From Streptomyces violens (GTDB lineage Bacteria; Actinomycetota; Actinomycetes; Streptomycetales; Streptomycetaceae): a stretch of DNA of 64,000 nt. The DNA is taken from NCBI RefSeq assembly GCF_000717745.1, contig NZ_JOBH01000003.1, positions 124,001 to 188,000 of the forward strand, given 5' to 3'. Below are positions 9,308 through 18,193 of the stretch, piece by piece. Made by a program: the position numbers and the translations under genes. How positions within the stretch are numbered: the stretch's first letter is position 1; the number at the start of each line of letters is the position of its first letter. The notes under the pieces are model-generated. The model saw only the letters and a program-made list of their open reading frames with translations, made no database searches and was not told the DNA's origin.

Positions 9308-10108
9308 GTGCTCACGCTCGAAGGCAAGACCGCGATCATCACGGGTGCGGCCCGCGGCCAGGGAGAGGCCGAGGCCCGGCTCTTCGCCCGGCTCGGCGGG
9401 CGGGTGGTCCTGGCCGACGTGCTGGACGAGCCCGGGAAGCGGGTCGCCGACGAGATCGGCGAGGCGGCGCGCTACGTCCATCTCGATGTCACGGAGGAGA
9501 CGGGCTGGCAGGCGGTCGTGGAGACCGCGGTCTCGGCCTTCGGTGGCGTGGACGTACTGATCAACAATGCGGGCGTCTTCCGCTCGATGCCGCTGGCCGA
9601 TGAGTCCGTGGAGAACTTCGAGCGGACGCTGCGGATCAACCTTGTCGGGCCGTTTCTGGGCATCAAGGCGGTGCAGGGCGTGATGGCGCGGGCCGGTGGC
9701 GGCTCCATCGTCAACATTTCTTCGGTGGGCGGGCTTACCGGCATACCCCGGACGGGTGGCTACGGTGCCTCCAAGTGGGGGCTGCGCGGGCTGACGAAGA
9801 TCGCCGCGCTGGAGCTGGGGCAGTACGGCATCCGGGTCAACTCCGTGCACCCGGGCGTCATCGACACCCCGATGGTCGCCGAGGTCGCGGCCATGCCGGA
9901 GTCCGGCGCCCACCCGGGCGTCGCGCTGGGCCGCATCGGGCTGCCCAACGATGTGGCGGGCCTGGTGGCCTTCCTCGCCTCGGACGCCTCCGCCTACCTG
10001 ACCGGCGCCGAGATCGCCGTGGACGGCGGCTCGTCGGCGGGCCCCATGCCGCCGGCTGCCGCGCAGGGCGTGGCTGCTGCGCAGGGCGAGGCCGCCGCTG
10101 TGGGATAA
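9308..10108 (+). CDS. SDR-family oxidoreductase
   Basis: NAD(P)-dependent short-chain dehydrogenase of 266 aa. The cofactor motif TGAARGQGEAEA is at the N-terminus. NNAG follows near residue 89, the catalytic Ser is in IVNISSVGG, and YGASK carries the Tyr/Lys pair. VLADVLD (Asp) suggests NAD preference, and the family resembles 3-alpha/20-beta-hydroxysteroid dehydrogenases. I chose GTG 9308, with GGAGGA 8 bp upstream, over the longer frame from 9290. The last 25 residues are an Ala/Gly-rich tail not expected in the fold. It ends in a hairpin terminator. Confidence 0.88.
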   Translation: MLTLEGKTAIITGAARGQGEAEARLFARLGGRVVLADVLDEPGKRVADEIGEAARYVHLDVTEETGWQAVVETAVSAFGGVDVLINNAGVFRSMPLADESVENFERTLRINLVGPFLGIKAVQGVMARAGGGSIVNISSVGGLTGIPRTGGYGASKWGLRGLTKIAALELGQYGIRVNSVHPGVIDTPMVAEVAAMPESGAHPGVALGRIGLPNDVAGLVAFLASDASAYLTGAEIAVDGGSSAGPMPPAAAQGVAAAQGEAAAVG

Positions 10109-10158
10109 GTCTCGCCCGCCGTTCCGTGCGGGGCGAAGGGGGCGTGACGTGACAGAAC

Positions 10159-10201
10159 GGGCGCACGGTGCCGGCCGGTTGATGGCTGGTTCCGTGCGCC
10201 C
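10159..10201 (+). terminator. Hairpin after the SDR gene
   Basis: Perfect 10-bp stem GGGCGCACGG/CCGTGCGCCC with a 23-nt loop, followed by TTCTTG. It lies 50 bp after the SDR stop. Confidence 0.6.
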
Positions 10202-10245
10202 TTCTTGCTGTTGCGCTACTCCGTTCTTGCCGTTGCGGTACTCCG
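10202..10245 (+). repeat. Tandem 22-bp direct repeat upstream of XRE-cupin gene
   Basis: Two abutting 22-bp copies, 10202-10223 and 10224-10245, differ at only 2 positions (core TTCTTGC.GTTGCG.TACTCC). They end 23 bp before the GTG of the XRE-cupin regulator. The layout suggests a regulator site or a duplicated promoter piece. Confidence 0.7.
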
Positions 10246-10268
10246 TAGACTGTTCGGGGAGATGAACG

Positions 10269-10946
10269 GTGACGACGATGTGCCGTTCGGTTGACGGAAC
10301 AGGCGCGGGGTCGCGTCGCGACGGAAGGGCGGGAAGGGTGAGCGCTCCCGAAGGCTCGATCCGGGACATGCTGGCGGCGAACCTGAAGCGCGCCCGCGCG
10401 CGTCGGGGACTCTCGCTCTCCGAGCTGTCCCGGCGCTCCAGGATCGGCAAGGCGACGCTGTCGCAGTTGGAATCCGGTACCGGAAACCCCACCATCGAGA
10501 CGGTGTTCAGCCTCTCGCGCGCGCTGGAGGTGCCGATCTCCGGGCTGCTGGACACCCGCCCGGACGACAGCCCGACCGTGGTGCGCGCAGCGGACGTCGA
10601 GGTGCTCAGCGGCGACGCGGTGGACCTGCGGCCGCTGCGCCGCTTCGAGCTGGGCGAGGGCGGCTTCGAGGTGTACGACCAGCAAGTACGCGAGGGCGCG
10701 CGGCAGAACTCGCTCGGCCACGTCGGCACCGAGCACACGATCGTGCAGGCCGGGCGGCTGGCCGTGGACGTGGACGGCGAGCACATCGAGCTCGGCCCCG
10801 GGGACTACGTCGGCTTCGACGCCTCGCGGCCGCACGCCTATACGGCGCTGGGCGGCCCGGTTCGCTCGGTGCTGCTCCTCCAGTACGGGGCGGGCGTGCG
10901 GCCGGCGGACGGCGACACGCACCCGGTGCTGGGCCCGCACGCCTGA
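10269..10946 (+). CDS. XRE-family regulator with C-terminal cupin
   Basis: Regulator with an N-terminal HTH_3 (LKRARARRGLSLSELSRRSR then KATLSQLESGTGNP) and a C-terminal double-stranded beta-helix (HTIVQAGRLAVDVDGEHIELGPGDYVGFDASRPHAY). The cupin usually senses a small metabolite. The start is uncertain: GTG 10269 has GGGGAGA upstream, while a GTG at 10338 would also keep the whole HTH. It lies in the same direction directly before the hydroxyproline operon, so it may regulate that operon; this is inferred from position only. Confidence 0.85.
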   Translation: MTTMCRSVDGTGAGSRRDGRAGRVSAPEGSIRDMLAANLKRARARRGLSLSELSRRSRIGKATLSQLESGTGNPTIETVFSLSRALEVPISGLLDTRPDDSPTVVRAADVEVLSGDAVDLRPLRRFELGEGGFEVYDQQVREGARQNSLGHVGTEHTIVQAGRLAVDVDGEHIELGPGDYVGFDASRPHAYTALGGPVRSVLLLQYGAGVRPADGDTHPVLGPHA

Positions 10947-11019
10947 GAAGCGCCACACATGTAATCGGGTGCCCGACTGGCGTCTGACTGCCCGTCAGGA
11001 CAAATCCGTGTTACCTCCA

Positions 11020-11071
11020 TTGACCTCGCGAGCGCCCCCTCCTAGCCTCGCAGCGTTCGGTAAAGCGAACG
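11020..11071 (+). promoter_or_regulatory. Promoter and CGTTCG/CGAACG operator of the hydroxyproline operon
   Basis: -35 TTGACC (11020-11025), 17-bp spacer, -10 TAGCCT (11043-11048). A perfect inverted repeat CGTTCG-N6-CGAACG (11054-11071) follows at the expected transcription start, a classical repressor position. Confidence 0.6.
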
Positions 11072-11083
11072 AAGGGGTGGCCC

Positions 11084-12298
11084 ATGCGGACGATGTACGG
11101 AACGCGGGTCGTGGTTCTCGGTGCCGGGATCGTCGGCGCGGCCTGCGCGCGCGAACTGGCCCTGGCCGGCGGCTTCCAGGTGACCGTCGTGGACCGGGGC
11201 GGCGCCGCCGAGGCGACCACCGCACACGGCGAGGGCAACGTCCTCGTCTCCGACAAGGGCCCGGGGCCCGAGCTGCGGCTGGCCCAGCTGTCGCGCCGCC
11301 TCTGGCCCGAGGCGCTGGCCGCGATCGCCGACGGACCGGCCGGCAGCGCCCGCGCCGTACGCGCCGTCGAATGGGACCCCAAGGGCGGCATCGTCGTCGC
11401 CACGACGGAAGCGGGTGCGGACGGACTCCACCGGTTCGCCGCCGACCAGCGCGCGGCGGGCGTACGGGCCGAGCCCTTGGACGCCGCCGCGCTCGCCGCC
11501 GCCGAGCCGCACGTCACCCGCGACCACACCGCTGCCCTGCACTATCCCGAGGATGCCCAGGTGCAGCCCGCCGCCGCGGCCGCCGCGCTGCTCGGTGACG
11601 CCCTCGCACACGGCACCACGCTGCGCACCGGCTGCGAGGTCCTCGGCGCCCGCACCCGAGGCGGCCGCCTCACCGCCGTCCGTACCACCGAAGGCGACCT
11701 GGCCGCCGACCTCTTCATCAACGCGGCAGGCCCCTGGTCCGGTCGGCTCGCCGCCCGCCTCGGCGCACCCGTCGACGTCCGCCCCCGCCGCGGCGACATC
11801 CTCGTCACCGCTCCGCTGCCGCCCACCGTCTTCCACAAGGTCTACGACGCCGACTACGTGGGCGCGGTCGGCAGCAGCGCCGAGGATCTGCAGACCTCGG
11901 CCGTCGTGGAGTCCACCCGCGGCGGCAGCGTGCTGCTCGGCTCCTCCCGCCGCCGCACCGGCTTCGACGACCGGCTGCGCCCCGAGGTGCTCTCCGCGAT
12001 CGCGGCGAAGGCGCTGCGGCTCTTCCCGGGCCTCGCGGGCGTCCCCGTGATGCGCGCGTACGGCGGCTTCCGCCCGTACGTACCCGACCATCTCCCGGTC
12101 ATCGGCGCCGACCCGCGGCTGCCGGGCCTGTGGCACGCGACCGGTCACGAGGGCGCCGGCATCGGCCTCTCGATCGGCACCGCCCGCCTGCTGCGCGACC
12201 TGGTGCACGGCACCGAACCGGAGATCGACCCCGCCCCGTTCCGGGTGGACCGCCCCGCCGTACTGGGCGCACCGGCCCCGAGTGAGGAGAGCGTATGA
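11084..12298 (+). CDS. FAD-dependent D-amino-acid/hydroxyproline oxidase subunit (DadA-like)
   Basis: DAO-family flavoprotein of 404 aa. The dinucleotide-binding motif VVLGAGIVGAACARELA is at residues 8-24. FINAAGPWSG is in mid-protein, and GGFRPYVPDHLPVIG with a C-terminal WHATGHEGAGIGLS supplies the second FAD contact. In this operon it fits the substrate-oxidising (beta) subunit of cis-4-hydroxy-D-proline dehydrogenase, which forms 1-pyrroline-4-hydroxy-2-carboxylate. ATG 11084 follows GAAGGGG. Its stop overlaps the next start (ATGA). Other D-amino or N-methyl amino acids remain possible. Confidence 0.85.
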   Translation: MRTMYGTRVVVLGAGIVGAACARELALAGGFQVTVVDRGGAAEATTAHGEGNVLVSDKGPGPELRLAQLSRRLWPEALAAIADGPAGSARAVRAVEWDPKGGIVVATTEAGADGLHRFAADQRAAGVRAEPLDAAALAAAEPHVTRDHTAALHYPEDAQVQPAAAAAALLGDALAHGTTLRTGCEVLGARTRGGRLTAVRTTEGDLAADLFINAAGPWSGRLAARLGAPVDVRPRRGDILVTAPLPPTVFHKVYDADYVGAVGSSAEDLQTSAVVESTRGGSVLLGSSRRRTGFDDRLRPEVLSAIAAKALRLFPGLAGVPVMRAYGGFRPYVPDHLPVIGADPRLPGLWHATGHEGAGIGLSIGTARLLRDLVHGTEPEIDPAPFRVDRPAVLGAPAPSEESV

Positions 12299-14121
12299 GC
12301 CCCCGACTGATCCGTGCCGCGGCCGACGCCACCGGGCGACGGCCCGACCGGCCGCTGCACCTCACCGTGGACGGCGAGCCGGTCACCGGCATCGCGGGCC
12401 AGAGCATCGCCGGAGTACTGCTCGCGGCCGGCCGCACCTCCTGGCGCACGGCACGCTCGGGCGCCCCGCGCGGGGTCTTCTGCGGCATCGGCGTGTGCTT
12501 CGACTGCGTACTGACCGTGAACGGCGCGCCGGACGTACGGGCCTGCCGGCGCCGGGCGGTGGACGGGGACGTGGTGATCACTCAGAGCCGGGCGGACGGA
12601 TCGACCGACGGCGCTGCGGGGGGAGGGCGCATGACGTTGCGTCAGGTCGTCGTGGTCGGCGCCGGTCCCGCCGGCCTCGCCGCTGCCGCCTCCACGCTGG
12701 CCGCCGGGGCCGCCGTCACCCTCCTCGACGCGGCCGAGCGGCCCGGAGGCCAGTACCACCGCATGCTGCCCGAGGAGTACGGCGCCGCCCGGCCCGGCCG
12801 GCTGCACCACGGGTGGGCCGCGTTCGAGCGCCTGCGCCACCGCGTCCTCGGCCATCCGCGCTGCACCTGGCTGGCGGAGACCGCCGTCTGGGCGCTGGAA
12901 CGGCCGGAACCCGGGTGTCCAGGGCCGCCCCTCGTCCACACCCTGACCGGCCCCGCCGACGGCACGGACCGGCCGCGCCGCACCCTCGCCCCCGACGCGC
13001 TGGTCCTCGCCCCCGGCGCCCACGACCGGGTACTCCCGTTCCCCGGCTGGGAGCTGCCCGGGGTGTACGCGGCAGGCGCGGCGCAGGCGCTCGCCAAGGG
13101 GGAGCGGCTGGCCATCGGCGACGACGTGCTGCTCGCGGGCAGCGGACCGTTCCTGCTCCCCGTCGCCGCCGCGCTGCTGGAGGCGGGCGCCGGGGTACGG
13201 GCGGTCCTGGAGGCGAACCCGCCCGCGACCGTCGCCCGCGGCTGGGCACGCCGCCCCTGGGAACTGGCGGAGCAGCCCGGCAAGGCCGCCGAACTCGCCG
13301 AGTACACCGCCCTGTTGGCCCGCCACCGGGTCCCGTACCGGATGGGCAGGACCGTCATCGAGGCGCGCGGGAAGGGCCGCGTCGAAGAGGCGGTCACCGC
13401 GCGGCTGCGGCCCGACTGGTCGGTGGTCCCGGGAAGCGAGGTGACCGTCGCCGTGGACGCGCTCTGCGTCAGCCACGCCTTCAGCCCGCAGCTTGAGCTC
13501 CCGATGGCCGCGGGCTGCGCGCTGCTGCGGTCCCCGACGGGTGAGTTCGTGGCCGTCGACGGCGACCAGCTGACGAGCTGCCCGGGCGTGTACGCGGCCG
13601 GGGAGATCACCGGCATCGCGGGCGCGCCCGCCGCCCGTACCGAAGGCGCGCTCGCGGGCTGGCTCGCGGGCGGCGGCGACCCCGCGGCGCCCGCGCTGCG
13701 CCGGGTCCGCCGCAACCGCGACCGGGGCCGCGCCTTCGCCGCCCGACTGGCCGCCGCCCATCCCGTCGGCTCCGCCTGGCCCGGCTGGCTGCGCCCGGAG
13801 ACCGTGATCTGCCGCTGCGAGGAGACCGATTACGGGGCGCTCTGCCGGACCGCCACCGAGGAGGCCGGCGCCGCGCCGCGCGTCACCAAGCTCGCCACCC
13901 GCGCGGGCCTCGGCCCCTGCCAGGCCCGGATCTGCGGACCCACGGTCGCCGAGCTCACGGCCCGGCTGGGCGGTTCCCCGCCGGGCCGGCCGGCGGACGG
14001 CCTGCCCGTCGCCGCGCCGCACCGCCGCCCCCTCGCCCAGCCCATCCGCCTGGGTGAGCTGGCCAGTACCCCCGACCACCCCGACCCCTCGGAACCCGAC
14101 ACGAAGGAGAGCACCGCATGA
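12295..14121 (+). CDS. Fused Fer2 - FAD/NAD(P) oxidoreductase - BFD-like subunit
   Basis: Single 608-aa protein that joins parts usually split over two or three subunits of hydroxyproline dehydrogenase or octopine/opine-type oxidases. Residues 20-95 form a 2Fe-2S domain (Cys63, Cys68, Cys71, Cys84). Residues 116-470 form a two-dinucleotide-binding flavin domain (VVGAGPAGLAA, AGSGPFLLPVAAALL, YAAGEITGIAGA). The C-terminal part is a BFD-like 2Fe-2S site (Cys506, Cys508, Cys542, Cys547). Start and stop overlap both neighbours by 4 bp. It presumably passes electrons from the upstream FAD subunit to an acceptor. Confidence 0.85.
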   Translation: MSPRLIRAAADATGRRPDRPLHLTVDGEPVTGIAGQSIAGVLLAAGRTSWRTARSGAPRGVFCGIGVCFDCVLTVNGAPDVRACRRRAVDGDVVITQSRADGSTDGAAGGGRMTLRQVVVVGAGPAGLAAAASTLAAGAAVTLLDAAERPGGQYHRMLPEEYGAARPGRLHHGWAAFERLRHRVLGHPRCTWLAETAVWALERPEPGCPGPPLVHTLTGPADGTDRPRRTLAPDALVLAPGAHDRVLPFPGWELPGVYAAGAAQALAKGERLAIGDDVLLAGSGPFLLPVAAALLEAGAGVRAVLEANPPATVARGWARRPWELAEQPGKAAELAEYTALLARHRVPYRMGRTVIEARGKGRVEEAVTARLRPDWSVVPGSEVTVAVDALCVSHAFSPQLELPMAAGCALLRSPTGEFVAVDGDQLTSCPGVYAAGEITGIAGAPAARTEGALAGWLAGGGDPAAPALRRVRRNRDRGRAFAARLAAAHPVGSAWPGWLRPETVICRCEETDYGALCRTATEEAGAAPRVTKLATRAGLGPCQARICGPTVAELTARLGGSPPGRPADGLPVAAPHRRPLAQPIRLGELASTPDHPDPSEPDTKESTA

Positions 14122-15056
14122 GCAGCACCGCCTCCCACCGCCCCGCAGGCCTCGGCGGCGTGGTCGTCGCCACCGCGCTCCCGTACCTCGAGGATCCCGC
14201 GGCGCCCGCCGGGCTCGCCGTCGACCTGGACCGTTACGCCGAGCACTGCCGCTGGCTGGTGGCCAACGGCTGCGACGGCGTCGGCCCGAACGGCTCGCTG
14301 GGGGAGTACTCCTCGCTCACCGACGAGGAGCGCCGCGCGGTCGCCCGTACCGCGATCGAGGCGGTCGGCGACGACGGCACCGTGATCGTCGGCGTGCACG
14401 GCGTCGGCAGCCACCAGGCCCGGCACTGGGCCGAGGTGGCCGCCGAGGACGGCGCCGACGGCGTGCTCTGTCTGCCGCCGACCATGTACCGCGCCAACCC
14501 CGGCGAGGTGCTCGCCCACTTCGAGGCGGTGGCCTCCGTCGGCCTCCCCGTCATGGTTTACAACAACCCCATCGACACCAAGGTCGATCTCACCCCGCAA
14601 CTCCTCGGCGAGATCGCACAGATCGACAACGTCGTGGCGGTCAAGGAGTTCTCCGGCGACGTCCGCCGCGTACTGGAGATCAAGGAGCAGGCGCCGGGGC
14701 TCGACATCATCAGCGGCGCGGACGATGTGGTCCTGGAGAGCCTGCTGATGGGCGCCGTCGGCTGGTTCGCCGGCTTCCCGAACGTCTTCCCCGCCGAGTC
14801 CGCGAAGCTGTACGCGCTGGCCAGGGCCGGGCGCCTGGAGGAGGCACGCGCGCTGTACGAGCCGCTGGTCGCCGCCTTCCGCTGGGACTCCCGCACCGAA
14901 TTCGTGCAGGCCATCAAGGCGGGCATGGAGCAGGTCGGCCGGTACGGCGGTCCCTGCCGCCCGCCGCGCGGCCCCCTCGTCCCCGAGCACCGCGAGCAGG
15001 TCCGCGCCGACATGGCCCGCGCCATCACCGCCCTCGAAAAGCTGGCGGCCGCCTGA
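14118..15056 (+). CDS. DHDPS-family protein, probable pyrroline-4-hydroxy-2-carboxylate deaminase
   Basis: N-acetylneuraminate lyase/dihydrodipicolinate synthase fold, 312 aa. The Schiff-base Lys176 is in VAVKEFSG, the catalytic Tyr148 in VMVYNNP, and the loop GPNGSLGEY precedes them. In hydroxyproline catabolism this family removes ammonia from 1-pyrroline-4-hydroxy-2-carboxylate to give alpha-ketoglutarate semialdehyde. Here the assignment rests on the flanking oxidase and epimerase genes, since sequence alone cannot separate it from other DHDPS-like aldolases. ATGA overlap upstream, TGATG overlap downstream. Confidence 0.82.
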   Translation: MSSTASHRPAGLGGVVVATALPYLEDPAAPAGLAVDLDRYAEHCRWLVANGCDGVGPNGSLGEYSSLTDEERRAVARTAIEAVGDDGTVIVGVHGVGSHQARHWAEVAAEDGADGVLCLPPTMYRANPGEVLAHFEAVASVGLPVMVYNNPIDTKVDLTPQLLGEIAQIDNVVAVKEFSGDVRRVLEIKEQAPGLDIISGADDVVLESLLMGAVGWFAGFPNVFPAESAKLYALARAGRLEEARALYEPLVAAFRWDSRTEFVQAIKAGMEQVGRYGGPCRPPRGPLVPEHREQVRADMARAITALEKLAAA

Positions 15057-16057
15057 TGAGGTCGGTACGCACCCTCAGCGCCGTCGACTCGCACACCGAG
15101 GGCATGCCCACCCGGGTGGTGACCGGCGGGGTGGGCCCGATACCGGGTGCCACCATGGCCGACCGCCGCCGGTACGCCGTCGAACACCTCGACGGGCTCC
15201 GCCGGTTCCTCGTCGACGAGCCGCGCGGCCACCCCGCCATGAGCGGCGCCCTGCTGCAGCCGCCCACCCGCCCCGACGCCGACTGGGGCGTCCTGTACAT
15301 CGAGGTCAGCGGCTTTCTGCCGATGTGCGGGCACGGCACGATCGGCGTCGCCACCGTCCTCGTCGAGACCGGCATGGTCCCGGTCACCGAGCCGGAGACC
15401 GTCGTCCGGCTGGACACTCCGGCCGGGCTGGTCGAGGCGCGGGTGAGCGTACGGGACGGCGTCGCGGAGCGCGTCACCCTGCGCAACGTGGACGCCTTCG
15501 CGCTCGAACAGGACGCCAAGGTCGAGGTCCCCGGGCTGGGTGAGGTCCGCTACGACATGGCGTACGGCGGCAACTTCTACGCGATCGTGGAACTGGAGCG
15601 GCTGGGGCTCCCGTTCGACCGGGCACGCAAGGACGAGATCCTGGCGGCGGGCCTTTCGATCATGAAGGCCGTCAACGAGCAGAACCGCCCGGAGCACCCC
15701 GTCGACCCGCTCATCTCCGGCTGCAAGCACGTACAGTTCCTCGCTCCCGGGTCCGACGCCCGGCACTCGCGCAACGCCATGGCCATCCACCCGGGCTGGT
15801 TCGACCGCTCGCCGTGCGGCACGGGCACTTCGGCACGGATGGCCCAGCTCCACGCCCGCGGCGAACTCCCGCTCCACGCCGACTTCATCAACGAGTCGTT
15901 CATCGGCACCCGGTTCACCGGGCGGCTCGTCGGCACCACCGAAGTCGGCGGGCTGCCCGCCGTCGTACCGGAGTTCTCCGGCCGCGCCTGGATCACCGCC
16001 ACCGCCAACTACCTGCTGGATCCCAGAGATCCCTTCCCAGAAGGCTTCGTCCTGTGA
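15056..16057 (+). CDS. 4-hydroxyproline 2-epimerase (proline racemase family)
   Basis: Proline-racemase-fold epimerase of 333 aa that converts trans-4-hydroxy-L-proline to cis-4-hydroxy-D-proline. Both catalytic cysteines are present: Cys91 in MCGHGTIG and Cys254 in SPCGTGTSA. This separates it from the Thr-containing trans-3-hydroxyproline dehydratases. The N-terminal VDSHTEGMPTRVV is typical. ATG 15056 shares one base with the previous stop. Epimerase plus oxidase plus DHDPS-like deaminase is the bacterial hydroxyproline pathway. Confidence 0.93.
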   Translation: MRSVRTLSAVDSHTEGMPTRVVTGGVGPIPGATMADRRRYAVEHLDGLRRFLVDEPRGHPAMSGALLQPPTRPDADWGVLYIEVSGFLPMCGHGTIGVATVLVETGMVPVTEPETVVRLDTPAGLVEARVSVRDGVAERVTLRNVDAFALEQDAKVEVPGLGEVRYDMAYGGNFYAIVELERLGLPFDRARKDEILAAGLSIMKAVNEQNRPEHPVDPLISGCKHVQFLAPGSDARHSRNAMAIHPGWFDRSPCGTGTSARMAQLHARGELPLHADFINESFIGTRFTGRLVGTTEVGGLPAVVPEFSGRAWITATANYLLDPRDPFPEGFVL

Positions 16058-17493
16058 GCGTCGCGAGAGAGATCTTCCGCCGCAAGCCCGTGGACTCCTC
16101 CGAGGAGGAGTCCGCCGGCGGGCTGCGCCGCACGATGGGCCTGTGGCAGCTGGTCGCGCTGAGCCTGGGCGGCCTGGTGGGCGCGGGCGTCTTCTCGCTG
16201 GCCGGGGTGGTCGCGCACGAGGACGCCGGGCCCGGCGTGATGCTCTCCTTCCTGATCGCGATCATCGCCAGCAGCGCGGCGGCGCTCTGTTACGCCGAGT
16301 TCGCGGGCACCATCCCGAAGGCGGGCTCCGCGTACACCTACTCCTACGCGGCGCTCGGCGAGGTCGTCGGCTGGGCCATCGGCTGGGACCTGCTGCTGGA
16401 GTACACCGCGATCGTCGCCGTGGTGGCCATCGCGGTCTCCGGTTACTTCTCGTACGTCCTGGAGGGCATCGGCATCGACCTGCCGGCCTGGATGCTCGGT
16501 GCGCCCGGCACCGGCGCCGGACACCGGGTCGATCTGCTCGCCGCGCTGCTCTGCCTGCTGCTCGCGTTCGTGCTCTCGCGCGGTACGAAGGAGTCGGCGC
16601 GCTTCGAGACGATCCTGGTCGTGGTCAAGCTGGGCATCGTGGCGCTGGTGGTGATCGCCGGGGCCTTCCACATCTCGGCGGGCAACTACAGCCCTTTTCT
16701 GCCGTACGGTCTCGGCGGCGCGTTCACCGGCGCCGCGACCACCTTCTTCGCGGTCTACGGGTACGACGCGATGAGCGCGGCCGCGGAGGAGAGCGCCGAG
16801 GCGAAGAAGGTGCTGCCGAAGGCCATCGTGATCTCCCTCGGCATCGCCGCGGTCGTCTACCTGCTGGTGTGCGTCGTGCTGCTGGGCATGCAGGACTACC
16901 GCCGGATCGACGTGGACAGCCCGTTCTCCAGCGCGCTGGCCTCGGTCGGCCTCGGCGGGCTCGGCATGGTCGTCGCCGTCGGTGCCATCATCGGCATCAC
17001 CACCTCGGCCTTCGCCAACATGCTGGCGGTGTCCCGGGTCTGGTACTCGATGAGCCGGGACGGGCTGCTGCCGCGCTACTTCGCCCGCAATCACCCGAAG
17101 CGGCAGGTGCCGACCCGGGTGATCTGGCCGGTCGGCATCGGCTCGGCGGTCATCGCCGGCTTCCTGCCCATCCGGGAGGCCGCGGACCTCACCAACATCG
17201 GCATCCTGATGGCGTTCATCGTCGTCGCGGTGGCGGTCGTGGTCATGCGGCGCACCCGCCCCGACCTGCCGCGTGCCTTCCGTACACCGCTGGTCCCGCT
17301 GGTACCGGCCATCGGCGTCGCCTTCTCCGTCTGGCTGATCAGCAACCTCGACCCGGTGACCTGGCTGCGGTTCGCCGGGTGGATGGCGCTGGGCATGGTC
17401 GTGTACGCGCTGTTCGGCTACCGGAACTCGCAGGAGAACCCGGACCGCGCCGAGCGGAGTCAGGACCGGGAACGGGTCACGGACCCTTCCTGA
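16054..17493 (+). CDS. APC-superfamily amino acid permease
   Basis: Integral membrane transporter of 479 aa with about 12 helices, of the cationic-amino-acid/APC type. The first helix reads WQLVALSLGGLVGAGVFSLAG, and AGTIPKAGSAYTYSYAALGE is the conserved second segment. FFAVYGYDAMSAAAEES lies mid-protein. GTG 16054 overlaps the epimerase stop (GTGA), which makes it the last gene of the operon. It probably imports hydroxyproline or a related amino acid. Its 3' end overlaps the convergent next gene by 17 bp. Confidence 0.9.
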   Translation: MSVAREIFRRKPVDSSEEESAGGLRRTMGLWQLVALSLGGLVGAGVFSLAGVVAHEDAGPGVMLSFLIAIIASSAAALCYAEFAGTIPKAGSAYTYSYAALGEVVGWAIGWDLLLEYTAIVAVVAIAVSGYFSYVLEGIGIDLPAWMLGAPGTGAGHRVDLLAALLCLLLAFVLSRGTKESARFETILVVVKLGIVALVVIAGAFHISAGNYSPFLPYGLGGAFTGAATTFFAVYGYDAMSAAAEESAEAKKVLPKAIVISLGIAAVVYLLVCVVLLGMQDYRRIDVDSPFSSALASVGLGGLGMVVAVGAIIGITTSAFANMLAVSRVWYSMSRDGLLPRYFARNHPKRQVPTRVIWPVGIGSAVIAGFLPIREAADLTNIGILMAFIVVAVAVVVMRRTRPDLPRAFRTPLVPLVPAIGVAFSVWLISNLDPVTWLRFAGWMALGMVVYALFGYRNSQENPDRAERSQDRERVTDPS

Positions 17494-18193
17494 TCAGCTC
17501 GTCCGCCGGGTCGTTCACCGGCTGCGGGGTGCCCGTGAGGTCCATGACGAAGAGCGGGACGTGCAGCGCGTCGGCGCGGGTCCGGGCGTCGTTCGCGTAA
17601 CCGGCCAGCGAGAAGAACACCGCGAGCGCGGAGTCGTTGAGGCCGTTCAGCCAGACCGTCTCGATCTCGCGGAGCCGGGTCGGGCGGGTGGTCGGGTCGA
17701 CCTGCGCCACCAGCCCGCGGCCCCGTACGTCCACCCCCGATGAGCTGCGCTCGGGGGCGCGGACGACCTCGGTGAAGCCCAGCCACTTCAGGTACTGGAC
17801 GGCGGCGGTGACGCAGTCCCGCGCGGTGCGGATCGTCACCGGGCGGAAGGCGGGGCGCAGCGTGGCCGGGCGCGCGGGGGAGCGGTGTCCCGCACGGCCG
17901 AGTGGGCTGATCTCCGGGGCCGGCGGTCCCGGGGCCGGTATCACCGGCACCCGGACGACCGTGCCGCACGCGCATGCCGACTCCGGCGTCGGCCACTCGT
18001 CCAGCCGCCCGCAGGACTCGCAGCGCACCTCGACCCAGGAGCTCTGCCACGTGCGGTGCTGGATCTCGACGGGCACCCCGCCGCGCAGCACCGGCATCGT
18101 CAGCGGCGCCCCGCACGCACACGGGAAGGTGGGCGGGGTGAAGGCGTTCTCGCGGCGGCACGTAGGGCAGCGCACCGGCACGCTGTCGGCCAT
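17477..18193 (-). CDS. Double zinc-ribbon protein with degenerate Mrr-like nuclease domain
   Basis: 238 aa. Two zinc-ribbon modules come first (CPTCRRENAFTPPTFPCACG and CESCGRLDEWPTPESACACG). A Pro-rich linker follows, then a domain (about 125-238) whose pattern SSSGVDVRGRGLVAQVD resembles the restriction-endonuclease-like core of Mrr enzymes. The position of the catalytic Lys (QxK) is Asp here, so nuclease activity is doubtful. ATG 18193 follows AGGAG; the longer upstream frame lacks coding character. The function is unknown and binding of DNA or RNA is a guess. Confidence 0.7.
   Translation of the reverse strand: MADSVPVRCPTCRRENAFTPPTFPCACGAPLTMPVLRGGVPVEIQHRTWQSSWVEVRCESCGRLDEWPTPESACACGTVVRVPVIPAPGPPAPEISPLGRAGHRSPARPATLRPAFRPVTIRTARDCVTAAVQYLKWLGFTEVVRAPERSSSGVDVRGRGLVAQVDPTTRPTRLREIETVWLNGLNDSALAVFFSLAGYANDARTRADALHVPLFVMDLTGTPQPVNDPADELIRKGP

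Noticed and set aside
10338..10946. Shorter start for the first XRE-cupin regulator
   Set aside because: Its purine stretch is too close to the GTG; 10269 has better spacing, though the shorter form cannot be excluded.
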